The notes beneath the pieces are model-generated. The model worked only from the letters and a program-made list of their open reading frames with translations. It had not been told where the DNA came from and did not search any database. A program made the translations under genes and the position numbers. 32,302 bases of DNA, taken from positions 1-32,302 of the forward strand of contig DBMS01000019.1 of assembly GCA_002297665.1 (NCBI GenBank), read 5' to 3'. The first letter of the stretch is position 1. The number at the start of each line of letters is the position of its first letter. Below are positions 22,696 to 30,161 of the stretch, piece by piece. The stretch comes from Holophagaceae bacterium UBA692 (GTDB taxonomy: Bacteria; Acidobacteriota; Holophagae; Holophagales; Holophagaceae).

Positions 22696-23784
22696 ATGAA
22701 TTCCCGGAAAAACGTCGTGACCACCCTGGGCGGCCTGATCGCAGCCTCCGTCCTCTCCGCCGCCGCGCCCACCCAGGTGGGCTTCGTCTACGTCAGCCCC
22801 GTCGGGGACGCGGGCTGGACCTTCCAGCACGACATCGGCCGCAAGGAGATGGAGAAGGCCATGGGCGGCCAGGTCACCACGAAGTTCGTGGAGAACGTAC
22901 CCGAAGGCGCCGACGCCGAGCGCGTGATCCGCGGCCTCGTCACGGGCGGATCCAAGATCGTCTTCACGACCTCCTTCGGCTACATGAACCCCACCGAGAA
23001 GGTCGCCAGGGCCTTCCCCGACAAGTTCTTCTTCCACTCCACGGGCTACAAGACCGGCCCGAACATGGGCATCTACAACGCCCGGTTCTATGAAGGCCGC
23101 TACCTGTGCGGCGTCATCGCCGGCAAGATGACCAAGTCGAACATCGCGGGCTACGTCGGCGCCTTCCCCATTCCCGAGGTGATGCAGGGCATCAACGCCT
23201 TCACCCAGGGCATGCGCAGCGTCAATCCCAAGGCCGAAGTGCGCGTCATCTGGGTGAACTCCTGGTTCGATCCCGGCAAGGAGCGCGAAGCCGCCCTGAC
23301 CCTGATCTCCCAGGGCGCCGACATGGTCACCCACCACACCGATTCCACCGCCATCGTCCAGGCCGCGGAGGAGAAGCACAAGGAGAACAAGAACCTCTAC
23401 GCCTTCTCCTACCACTCCGACATGAGCAAGTACGGCCCCACCGCCCAGCTCACCGGCACCACGCACCACTGGGGCGCCTTCTACACCAGGACCGTCAAGG
23501 AAGTCCTGGCCGGCACCTGGAAGGGCACCAACGTCTGGGGCGGCTTCAAGGAGGGCATGATCAAGCTGGCCCCCCTCAACAAGGCCATTCCCGCCAACGT
23601 CAAGGCCATGGTCGAGAAGGAGCAGAAGGCGATCGAGACCGGCAAGCATCACCCCTTCGCCGGCCCCGTCGTCGCCCAGGACGGCCAGGTCAAGGTCCCC
23701 AAGGGCAGGAACATGACCGACGCGGAACTGGGCGCCATGGACTACTACGTCCAGGGCGTGGCGTCCACGCTGCCCAAGAAGTAG
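22696..23784 (+). CDS. BMP/PnrA-family periplasmic substrate-binding protein
   Basis: Binding protein of the importer, 362 residues. Signal peptide (about 1-25, VTTLGGLIAASVLSAAAPT) without a lipobox Cys, so soluble in the periplasm rather than a lipoprotein as in many Gram-positive members. BMP features: VGFVYVSPVGDAGWTFQHDIGRKEME, IVFTTSFGYMNPTEKVARAFPDKFF, YEGRYLCGVIAGKMTKSN, and WVNSWFDPGKEREAALTLISQGADMVTHHTDS, the usual ligand region. PnrA-type members bind purine nucleosides. A GGAGG seven bases before the ATG gives strong translation. It is the last gene of the importer block and is followed by a strong GC hairpin at 23807-23842. Confidence 0.93.
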   Translation: MNSRKNVVTTLGGLIAASVLSAAAPTQVGFVYVSPVGDAGWTFQHDIGRKEMEKAMGGQVTTKFVENVPEGADAERVIRGLVTGGSKIVFTTSFGYMNPTEKVARAFPDKFFFHSTGYKTGPNMGIYNARFYEGRYLCGVIAGKMTKSNIAGYVGAFPIPEVMQGINAFTQGMRSVNPKAEVRVIWVNSWFDPGKEREAALTLISQGADMVTHHTDSTAIVQAAEEKHKENKNLYAFSYHSDMSKYGPTAQLTGTTHHWGAFYTRTVKEVLAGTWKGTNVWGGFKEGMIKLAPLNKAIPANVKAMVEKEQKAIETGKHHPFAGPVVAQDGQVKVPKGRNMTDAELGAMDYYVQGVASTLPKK

Positions 23785-23806
23785 CCGCTTCGCTCCGCGG
23801 GTTCCG

Positions 23807-23842
23807 GCGGGCGCCGGGGGGGATTGGCCTCCCGGCGCCCGC
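23807..23842 (+). terminator. Strong GC hairpin after the binding-protein gene
   Basis: Arms GCGGGCGCCGGG (23807-23818) and CCCGGCGCCCGC (23831-23842) pair perfectly over 12 bp, with up to three further pairs into the loop. It starts 22 bp after the BMP stop and ends 44 bp before the hydroxylase start. No T-run follows, so it may be a partial terminator or an mRNA 3'-end stabiliser that sets binding protein above hydroxylase levels. Confidence 0.55.
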
Positions 23843-23886
23843 TGGGCCATACTGGAGCCTGAAGATGAGTTTCAGGCGCAGGATCC

Positions 23887-26139
23887 ATGGAGGTGCACGT
23901 GATCGGGGCTTCTACCATTCGGAAGGAGGGCCGGGGCAAGGTCATGGGCTCGGCCGCGTACGCGGATGACGTGGACCTGCCGGGATGCCTGCTGGGCATG
24001 ACGGTCCGCTCCCGGTGCGCCCGGGGCGTGCTCAAGGGCATCACCTTCCTGGAGGGGGTCCCCTGGGACGAGATCACGGTGGTGACCGCCGCGGACATCC
24101 CCGGGAAGAACTTCGTGGCGGGCCACGTGGACGACCAGCCCTTCCTGGTGCCGGTGGGCGGCGCCATCGCCCACGCCGAGCAGCCCGTCCTCCTCCTGGC
24201 GCACGCGGACCGGGCCGTGGCGGAGAAGGCCCGGCGCCTGGTGCGGCTGGACGTGGAGGAGCTCCCGCCCCTGCTCGACATCGAGGAGGCCCTGGCCTGC
24301 GTCCGGGTCATCCACGGCGAGCGGAACGTCCTCAAGGAGATCCGCATCGCCAAGGGCGACCCGGAGCCGGTCTTCGCCGCGGCGGCCCACGTGGTCGAGG
24401 GGGTCTACCGCACCGGCGCGCAGGAGCAGCTCTACCTGGAGCCCAACGTCATGATCGGCACCGTCGAGCACGGCCCCGCCGGCCTGGAGGTGACGGTGTC
24501 GGGCTCCCTGCAGTGCCCCTACTACGTTCACGACGCCATGAAGCAGCTCTTCGGGATTCCCGGCGAACGGGTGCGGGTGGTGGCCCTGGAGATGGGCGGC
24601 GCCTTCGGCGGGAAGGAGGACTATCCCTCGGTCATCGCTGGCCACGCCGCGCTGCTGGCCCTCAAGAGCGGCCGTCCCGTGAAGATCGCCTACGACCGCG
24701 AGGAGGACATGGCCGCCACCACCAAGCGCCACCCGTCCCGCACCCGCATCCGGTCCGCCTTCGACGCCCAGGGCCGGCTCCTGGCCCTGGACATCGACTT
24801 CGCCCTGGACGGCGGCGCCTTCACCACCCTCTCGCCGGTGGTGCTGAGCCGGGGCGCCCTGCACGCCGCGGGGGTCTACCGCTGCCCCGACGTGCGGATC
24901 CTGGCCCGGGCCGTGGCAACCAACACGCCGCCCTGCGGCGCCTTCCGGGGCTTCGGCGCCCCCCAGAGCCTGTTCGCCATCGAGCGGCACATGGACGTCT
25001 GCGCGCGCCGCATGGGGATGGATCCCGTGGAGCTCCGGCGGCTGAACGTCCTCCGCCAGGGCGACACCATGGCCACCGGCCAGGTCATGCGCGAGGACCC
25101 GGGCCTGGAGGGCCTCATGGACCGCGCCATGGCGGCCATCGACTACCGGGCGCTGCAGAAGGCCTACGCCGTGCGGAACGCCTGGGACGACCCCGTCAAG
25201 CGGGGCGTGGGGCTCTCCGTGTTCATGCACGGCTGCGGCTTCACGGGAAGCGGCGAGGCCACCATGGCCTCCGTCGCCGGCGTGGAGGGGCGGCCGGACG
25301 GCACCGTGGCGGTGCTCGCGGCCTCCACGGAGATGGGCCAGGGCAAGAACACCGTCTTCTGCCAGATCGTCGCCGAGACCCTGGGCCTGCCGGTGGACAT
25401 GGTGGACATGGCCGAGGTGGACACGAAGTACGTGCCCAACAGCGGCCCCACCGTCGCCTCCCGCAGCACCATGGTGGTCGGGCGCATCCTGGAGGACGCC
25501 GCGCGGGGCCTGCGCCTGGCCCTGGTGCAGGGCGGGTTCCTGGCCGAGCCCTACGACCCGGAGGCGTTCCGGGAGGCCATGCGGGCCGCGCACCTGAAGC
25601 TGGGCTCGCTGAAGACCTACGGCCAGTACCGCGCCAACCCGGGCTTCGCCTGGGACGACAAGACCTACCGGGGCGACGCCTATCCCAACTTCTCCTGGGC
25701 CTGCTACGCGGCCGCGGTGGCGGTGGACCTGGTCACCTTCGAGGTGAAGGTCGAGGATTTCGCCACGGTGCAGGAGGTGGGCCGCGTGGTGAACCCCACG
25801 CTGGCCGCGGGGCAGATCCAGGGCGGCGTGGCCCAGGGCATCGGCTGGGGCCTCTGGGAGGAGGTCACTTTCCGGGAAGGGCGCATGGCCAACAACCAGC
25901 TCACCAACTACATCATCCCCACCGCCGCGGACCTGCCGCACATCCGGGTGGAGTTCCTGGAGGGGGGAAGCCCCTTCGGCCCCGGCGGCGCCAAGGGGAT
26001 CGGGGAGCTGCCCATGGACGGCCCGGCCCCGGCCCTCCTCAACGCCCTGCGGGACGCCCTGGGCGACCTGCGCCTGGACGAGGTGCCCATGACCCCCGAA
26101 CGGATCCTGAACCGCCTGGAGGAGGCCCGCCATGCCTGA
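23887..26139 (+). CDS. Molybdenum hydroxylase large subunit, xanthine dehydrogenase family
   Basis: Molybdopterin-binding catalytic subunit of about 750 residues. N-terminal a/b hammerhead domain (about 10-130: GKVMGSAAYADDVDLPG), then the Mo domains: EMGGAFGGKED, which matches the XDH loop with a substrate-binding Glu; TPPCGAFRGFGAPQ, matching the XDH Arg segment; STEMGQGKNT; QIQGGVAQGIGWGLWEE; and GPGGAKGIGELPMDG with the conserved catalytic Glu. The CO dehydrogenase AYRCSFR motif is absent, so CO is not the likely substrate. The ATG at 23887 has AGGA very close; GTG 23899, five bases after GGAGG, is a good alternative start, four residues shorter. The 3' end overlaps the iron-sulfur subunit by 8 bp. 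Purine oxidation fits the neighbours but is inferred. Confidence 0.92.
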   Translation: MEVHVIGASTIRKEGRGKVMGSAAYADDVDLPGCLLGMTVRSRCARGVLKGITFLEGVPWDEITVVTAADIPGKNFVAGHVDDQPFLVPVGGAIAHAEQPVLLLAHADRAVAEKARRLVRLDVEELPPLLDIEEALACVRVIHGERNVLKEIRIAKGDPEPVFAAAAHVVEGVYRTGAQEQLYLEPNVMIGTVEHGPAGLEVTVSGSLQCPYYVHDAMKQLFGIPGERVRVVALEMGGAFGGKEDYPSVIAGHAALLALKSGRPVKIAYDREEDMAATTKRHPSRTRIRSAFDAQGRLLALDIDFALDGGAFTTLSPVVLSRGALHAAGVYRCPDVRILARAVATNTPPCGAFRGFGAPQSLFAIERHMDVCARRMGMDPVELRRLNVLRQGDTMATGQVMREDPGLEGLMDRAMAAIDYRALQKAYAVRNAWDDPVKRGVGLSVFMHGCGFTGSGEATMASVAGVEGRPDGTVAVLAASTEMGQGKNTVFCQIVAETLGLPVDMVDMAEVDTKYVPNSGPTVASRSTMVVGRILEDAARGLRLALVQGGFLAEPYDPEAFREAMRAAHLKLGSLKTYGQYRANPGFAWDDKTYRGDAYPNFSWACYAAAVAVDLVTFEVKVEDFATVQEVGRVVNPTLAAGQIQGGVAQGIGWGLWEEVTFREGRMANNQLTNYIIPTAADLPHIRVEFLEGGSPFGPGGAKGIGELPMDGPAPALLNALRDALGDLRLDEVPMTPERILNRLEEARHA

Positions 26140-26611
26140 GACCATCACGCTCACCCTTCAGGTCAACGGCGCGCGCCGCACGGTGGACACCCATCCCATG
26201 GCCCGGCTCCTGGACGTCCTGCGGGACGGCTTGCGCCTGACCGGCACGAAGGAGGGCTGCGGGGAAGGGGAGTGCGGCGCCTGCTCCGTCCTGCTCAACG
26301 GCCGGGTGGTCAACAGCTGCCTCGTTCCCGCCCTGCAGGCCCAGGACGGCGTGGTGGTCACCGTCGAGGGCCTGGCCGAGGGGGAGGCCCTCTCGCCCAT
26401 CCAGGACGCCTTCCTGGTCCACAACGCCGCCCAGTGCGGCTTCTGCACCCCGGGGATGCTCATCGCCGCCGACGACCTGCTGCGGCGCTGCCCCAACCCC
26501 GACAAGGAACAGGTGCAGGCGGGCCTCGCGGGCAACCTCTGCCGCTGCACCGGGTACTCCAAGATCGTGGACGCGGTGCGGTCCGTGGCCCGGCAGGGGG
26601 AGGTCCGATGA
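26132..26611 (+). CDS. Molybdenum hydroxylase [2Fe-2S] small subunit
   Basis: Electron-transfer subunit of 159 residues with two [2Fe-2S] clusters. The N-terminal ferredoxin-like domain carries GCGEGECGACSVLLNG plus a distal Cys in VVNSCLVPA; the C-terminal helical domain carries QCGFCTPGML and GNLCRCTGY. All eight cluster Cys are present. The length is normal for CoxS/XdhC-type small subunits. It overlaps the large-subunit gene by 8 bp and the FAD-subunit gene by 4 bp, so the three subunits are translationally coupled in the order large, small, medium. Confidence 0.95.
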   Translation: MPETITLTLQVNGARRTVDTHPMARLLDVLRDGLRLTGTKEGCGEGECGACSVLLNGRVVNSCLVPALQAQDGVVVTVEGLAEGEALSPIQDAFLVHNAAQCGFCTPGMLIAADDLLRRCPNPDKEQVQAGLAGNLCRCTGYSKIVDAVRSVARQGEVR

Positions 26612-27483
26612 GAGCCTTCCTGCCCGACTACGCCATCCAGGCTCCAGGCACGCTGGACGAGGCCCTGCGAATGCTGGCGGCCGAACCCGGCGCCTGGACC
26701 CCCATCGCCGGCGGCACCGACCTCATGGTGCTGTTCAACGCGGGCCGGCTTCCGGGGCGCAGGCTCCTGGACCTCTCCCGGATCTACGAGCTCCGCGGCA
26801 TCGAGGACGACCCGTCGCGGCTCTCGCTGGGGTCCCTGATCACCTACACCGAGCTGCTCGAGCAGCGCGCCGTGCACCAGTTCTTCCCCAACCTCGTCAA
26901 GAGCGCCCGGGCCACGGGCGCCCTGGCGATCCAGAACCGCGGGACCCTGGGGGGCAACATCGTCAACGCCAGCCCCGCCGCCGACACGCCCCCGAGCCTC
27001 CTGGCCTACGGCGCCGAGGTGCAGCTGGTGTCCGCGCGGGGTTCCCGCTGGGTCGCCTACGACGCCTTCCACCAGGGCTACAAGAAGATGGATCTGGCTC
27101 CCGACGAGCTGGTGGCGCGCATCCGCCTGCCCAAGCCCCAGGGCCTGGGCTTCCACTTCTACCGGAAGGTGGGCACCCGCCAGGCCCAGGCCATTTCGAA
27201 GGTCTGCCTCGCCGCCTATGCCCGCATCCAGGACCGGGTCGTGACGGAGCTGCGGGTGGGCCTGGGATCGGTGGCTCCCGTGCCCCTGCGGGCGCGGCGC
27301 GCCGAGGCCGCGGTGGTGGGCCGCGCGCTGGACGCGCTTCCCATCGAGGAGGCCCGCCGGGCGGTGCTGGAGGACATCTCCCCCATCGACGACATCCGCG
27401 CCTCCGCCCACTACCGGCAGGTGGTCACGGGCAACGTCCTGGCGCAGATGCTGAAGGAGCTGGGCGCGGCGCGCACGGCCTGA
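26608..27483 (+). CDS. Molybdenum hydroxylase FAD-binding medium subunit
   Basis: Flavoprotein subunit of 291 residues that takes electrons from the iron-sulfur subunit. FAD motifs are PIAGGTDLMV (about 32-41) and TLGGNIVNASPAADTPP (about 115-131), both typical of the CoxM/XDH medium subunit; the C-terminal CO_deh_flav_C part runs from about 180 (FHFYRKVGTRQAQAISKV) to the end. The ATG at 26608 overlaps the small-subunit stop (ATGA) and has GGGGGAGG upstream. No accessory gene for Mo-cofactor sulfuration lies nearby. Its stop is 3 bp from that of the convergent decarboxylase gene. Confidence 0.94.
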   Translation: MRAFLPDYAIQAPGTLDEALRMLAAEPGAWTPIAGGTDLMVLFNAGRLPGRRLLDLSRIYELRGIEDDPSRLSLGSLITYTELLEQRAVHQFFPNLVKSARATGALAIQNRGTLGGNIVNASPAADTPPSLLAYGAEVQLVSARGSRWVAYDAFHQGYKKMDLAPDELVARIRLPKPQGLGFHFYRKVGTRQAQAISKVCLAAYARIQDRVVTELRVGLGSVAPVPLRARRAEAAVVGRALDALPIEEARRAVLEDISPIDDIRASAHYRQVVTGNVLAQMLKELGAARTA

Positions 27484-27486
27484 CCG

Positions 27487-28926
27487 TCACGCCCCGGCGC
27501 CGTCCAGCCGGTCCATGAGGGCCGTGAGGTCCTCCCGGGTGGTAAGGGGGTTGATGAGCGTCGTGCGCAGCCAGGTGCGGCCCCGGAGCTGCGTCTTGAC
27601 CAAATGGAAGGAGCCTTCGCGGACGACGGCGTCCCGCGCCGCGGACTGGCGCGCTTCGCCGCCCGGGGCGCGGAAGCAGACGATGTTGCCCTCGGGGCGC
27701 ACCGCCAGCTCCCAGCCGGGCCTGTCCTGGATGGCCTCGGCGAACCAGGAGGCCAGGTCCACGCGCGATTCCAGGTACCGGGCGAAGTAGTCGGTTCCGA
27801 GCGCCTGGAGGGCCACGTAGAGGTCCAGGCTCAGGAAGCGCTTGGTGCATTCGAGGGTGCGGTGGGCGAGGTTGTACCACTCCTGGCGGGCGCTCCGGTC
27901 GAAGAGGTACGAGGCCTGCTGGCTGAACGTCTCGAAGGAGTGGCCTTCGTCCCTGAAGAGCACGGCCGTGGCGAGGGAAGGCATCATCAGCATCTTGTGG
28001 GCGTCGATGACCACGCTGTGGGCCCGCCCGATGCCCGCGAGGCGCGGGCGGAGCCGGTCGGAGACCAGGAACGCGCCGCTGTGGGCGCCGTCCACATGGA
28101 ACCAGATCCCCCGCGCCTCGCAGAGGCCCGCGAGGTCCTCCAGCGGGTCGATGGCCCCGGTGGCGGTGGACCCCGCGCTGCCCACCACCGCGAGGACCCT
28201 GCGGCCCCGGGCCTGGGCGTCGTCCAGGGCCGCTTCCAGGGCCTCCGCGCGCATGCGGAAGCGCTCGTCGGTGGGCACCGCGATGACGTTGCGCCCGCCC
28301 AGGCCCAGCACCTGGGCCGAACGGCGCACGGAGTAGTGGGTCTGGTCCGAGGCCAGCAGGCACAGGTCCATGGGCGCGTGGTACCCCTCCTCCCACACGT
28401 CGTGGGGCAGGGTGGCCTGGCGCGCCGCCAGCAGCGCCGTCAGGTTGCCGGCGCTGCCGCCGTGGGTGAGGACGCCCCCCGCCCGGGCCGGGTCGTAGCC
28501 CGCCAGGGCCGCGAACCACGTCACGAGGCTGCGTTCCATGGCCGTGGACACGGGCCCCATCTCGTAGACGGCGGTCCCGTTGTTCAGGAGGTCCCCCACC
28601 ATGCCCAGGATGGCGGCCAGGGGCAGGGGCGCCGAACATTGATGGCCCACGTAGCGCGGGTGCTGCAGGTGGTGGGATTCCTTGAGCACCCGCCCGATGA
28701 CCTCCAGGGGATCGGCTCCGCCCCCGGGGGTGAAGTCCGCGGGCCAGGCCCGGAGGGATTCCTGGGGTTCGCGCCAGGGCAGCACCGGCGGCGTGCGGCC
28801 CTGGACCTGGGCGAGGTGGTCGGCCAGGGCGTCCACGGCGCGGTGGCCGAGCGACCGGAAGGCCTCGGGATCATAGGGAACCTTGAGATCGGAAGGATCG
28901 TAGGAATCGCAGGGGTTGTGAGCCAT
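27487..28926 (-). CDS. Group II PLP-dependent amino acid decarboxylase (aromatic/Glu/diaminobutyrate type)
   Basis: Fold-type I decarboxylase of 479 residues. Visible: the N-terminal FRSLGHRAVDALADHLAQVQ; HHLQHPRYVGHQCSAP; TAVYEMGPVSTAMERSLVTWFA; GGVLTHGGSAGNLTALLAAR, the phosphate-binding loop; HYSVRRSAQVLG, with the His stacking on PLP; WFHVDGAHSGAFL; and K311 in VIDAHKM, the PLP lysine. Substrate residues are not diagnostic; L-2,4-diaminobutyrate, aspartate, glutamate or aromatic amino acids are all possible. AGGA lies seven bases before the ATG at 28926. It is divergent from an MFS permease gene with only about 70 bp between the starts, so permease and decarboxylase may be co-regulated, perhaps for uptake of substrate or export of amine. 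Confidence 0.88.
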   Translation of the reverse strand: MAHNPCDSYDPSDLKVPYDPEAFRSLGHRAVDALADHLAQVQGRTPPVLPWREPQESLRAWPADFTPGGGADPLEVIGRVLKESHHLQHPRYVGHQCSAPLPLAAILGMVGDLLNNGTAVYEMGPVSTAMERSLVTWFAALAGYDPARAGGVLTHGGSAGNLTALLAARQATLPHDVWEEGYHAPMDLCLLASDQTHYSVRRSAQVLGLGGRNVIAVPTDERFRMRAEALEAALDDAQARGRRVLAVVGSAGSTATGAIDPLEDLAGLCEARGIWFHVDGAHSGAFLVSDRLRPRLAGIGRAHSVVIDAHKMLMMPSLATAVLFRDEGHSFETFSQQASYLFDRSARQEWYNLAHRTLECTKRFLSLDLYVALQALGTDYFARYLESRVDLASWFAEAIQDRPGWELAVRPEGNIVCFRAPGGEARQSAARDAVVREGSFHLVKTQLRGRTWLRTTLINPLTTREDLTALMDRLDGAGA

Positions 28927-28996
28927 GGGTCCATCCTGCCACCTCCCGGTGCGAACCGACAGCCTCCTGGGGCCACTCAGGGCCCAGGAGGCGACC

Positions 28997-30136
28997 TTGA
29001 ACCTGCGGATGGCGGCGCTGCTCATGGCCTTCCTGGTGATGGGCTTCGGGGACCTGAGGGGCAGCTTCCTGGGCATCTCCCGGGAGGTCTTCGGCATCTC
29101 CGCGTCCCAGGGCGCCCTGATCCCCCTCGCGGGGGCGTCGGCCTTCGCCCTCTGCGCGCTGCCGGTGGGCATGCTGGCCACCCGGAAGGGCAAGCGGTTC
29201 GTCCTCCAGGCCGGGCTCCTGATCACCGCCGCCGCCCACGCCCTCCCCTGGGTGCTGCTTTCCCGCTACGAGCACCTCCTGGCCGCCATCTTCCTCATCG
29301 GCGTGGGGATGACGTTCCTGCTGGTGGCGGGCAACCCCCTTCTGAGGGACGTGACCGAACCCGCGCGGTATTCCCGGAACCTCACGTTCGCCCAGTTCTT
29401 CAAGAGCCTGGGCTCCATCGCCGGCCCCTACCTGCTCCCCGTGGGCGTGGCCCTGGGGCTCACCTGGAAGGGGGTGTTCCCGGCCTTCGCCCTGGCGTCC
29501 CTGGCCGTTTGGGCGGCGGTCACCTGGGCGCCCTTCCCGGCGGTTCCCGCCGAACGTCCCGCCACCCTGAAGGGCATGCTCGGCCTCCTGGGAACGCCGG
29601 CGCTGCGGTGGAAGGTCCTGGGCATCTTCCTCTTCTCGGGCTCCGAAATGGGCATGAACAACTTCCTGGCCAGCCACCTCTGGCTCACCTTCGGCATGGA
29701 TATCCGGAAGGAGGCCCTCACCCTTGGGCAGGGGCTCTTCTGGGTGAGCCAGGGGGCGGGCCGGCTCCTGGGCGCCCTGATCCTGGGGCGAATGGCGACC
29801 CGGAGCTTCCTGCGGGTCTGCGCGGTGGGGTGTCTCGTGGGCCTGGGCGGGCTGATCCTGGGCTCCCGGGAGGTGGCGGTGGCCTCCGTGGCGCTCTGCG
29901 GCATGGCCTTTTCCAACATCTGGCCGTGCCTTTTCGCCCTCACCCTGGAGGCGCGGCCCGACCGTTCCTCCGAGATCGGAGGCCTGGCCGTCATGGCCAA
30001 CGTGGGGGGGGCCGTGCTGCCGCTCCTCATGGGCGCGGTGACCGACGCCAGCGCGGTCCGCTGGGCCTTCCTGGTCCCCCTGGGGGCCCTGGCCTACGTG
30101 GCGGGGCTGGCCCGGGCCCGCTCCCGGACGGCGTGA
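28997..30136 (+). CDS. MFS permease, FHS (fucose/hexose symporter)-like
   Basis: Inner-membrane transporter of about 379 residues with 12 hydrophobic segments. The N-terminus MAALLMAFLVMGFGDLRGSFLGISREVFGIS and the GxxAGPYLLP segment resemble the FHS branch of the MFS, but the overall match is moderate and sugars are not certain substrates. Start chosen at TTG 28997 because a full AGGAGG (28986-28991) lies five bases before it; the ATG at 28925 would overlap the start of the divergent decarboxylase gene and add 24 polar residues before the first membrane segment. The central cytoplasmic loop (about 180-200, VPAERPATLKGML) separates the two six-helix halves. Confidence 0.82.
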   Translation: MNLRMAALLMAFLVMGFGDLRGSFLGISREVFGISASQGALIPLAGASAFALCALPVGMLATRKGKRFVLQAGLLITAAAHALPWVLLSRYEHLLAAIFLIGVGMTFLLVAGNPLLRDVTEPARYSRNLTFAQFFKSLGSIAGPYLLPVGVALGLTWKGVFPAFALASLAVWAAVTWAPFPAVPAERPATLKGMLGLLGTPALRWKVLGIFLFSGSEMGMNNFLASHLWLTFGMDIRKEALTLGQGLFWVSQGAGRLLGALILGRMATRSFLRVCAVGCLVGLGGLILGSREVAVASVALCGMAFSNIWPCLFALTLEARPDRSSEIGGLAVMANVGGAVLPLLMGAVTDASAVRWAFLVPLGALAYVAGLARARSRTA

Positions 30137-30161
30137 AGCGAGGCGGTTCACCCCCCCTGGA

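Noticed and set aside
20434..23850. Open frame of 1138 codons on the - strand, antisense to the ABC importer genes
   Set aside because: Its product is low-complexity and rich in His, Gly, Asp and Arg, typical of the reverse frame of GC-rich genes. The + strand genes beneath it have clear domains.
23887..27483. Carbon monoxide dehydrogenase (CoxLSM)
   Set aside because: Subunit make-up is the same, but the large subunit lacks the AYRCSFR active-site loop and carries XDH-like GGAFGGKE and AFRGFG segments.
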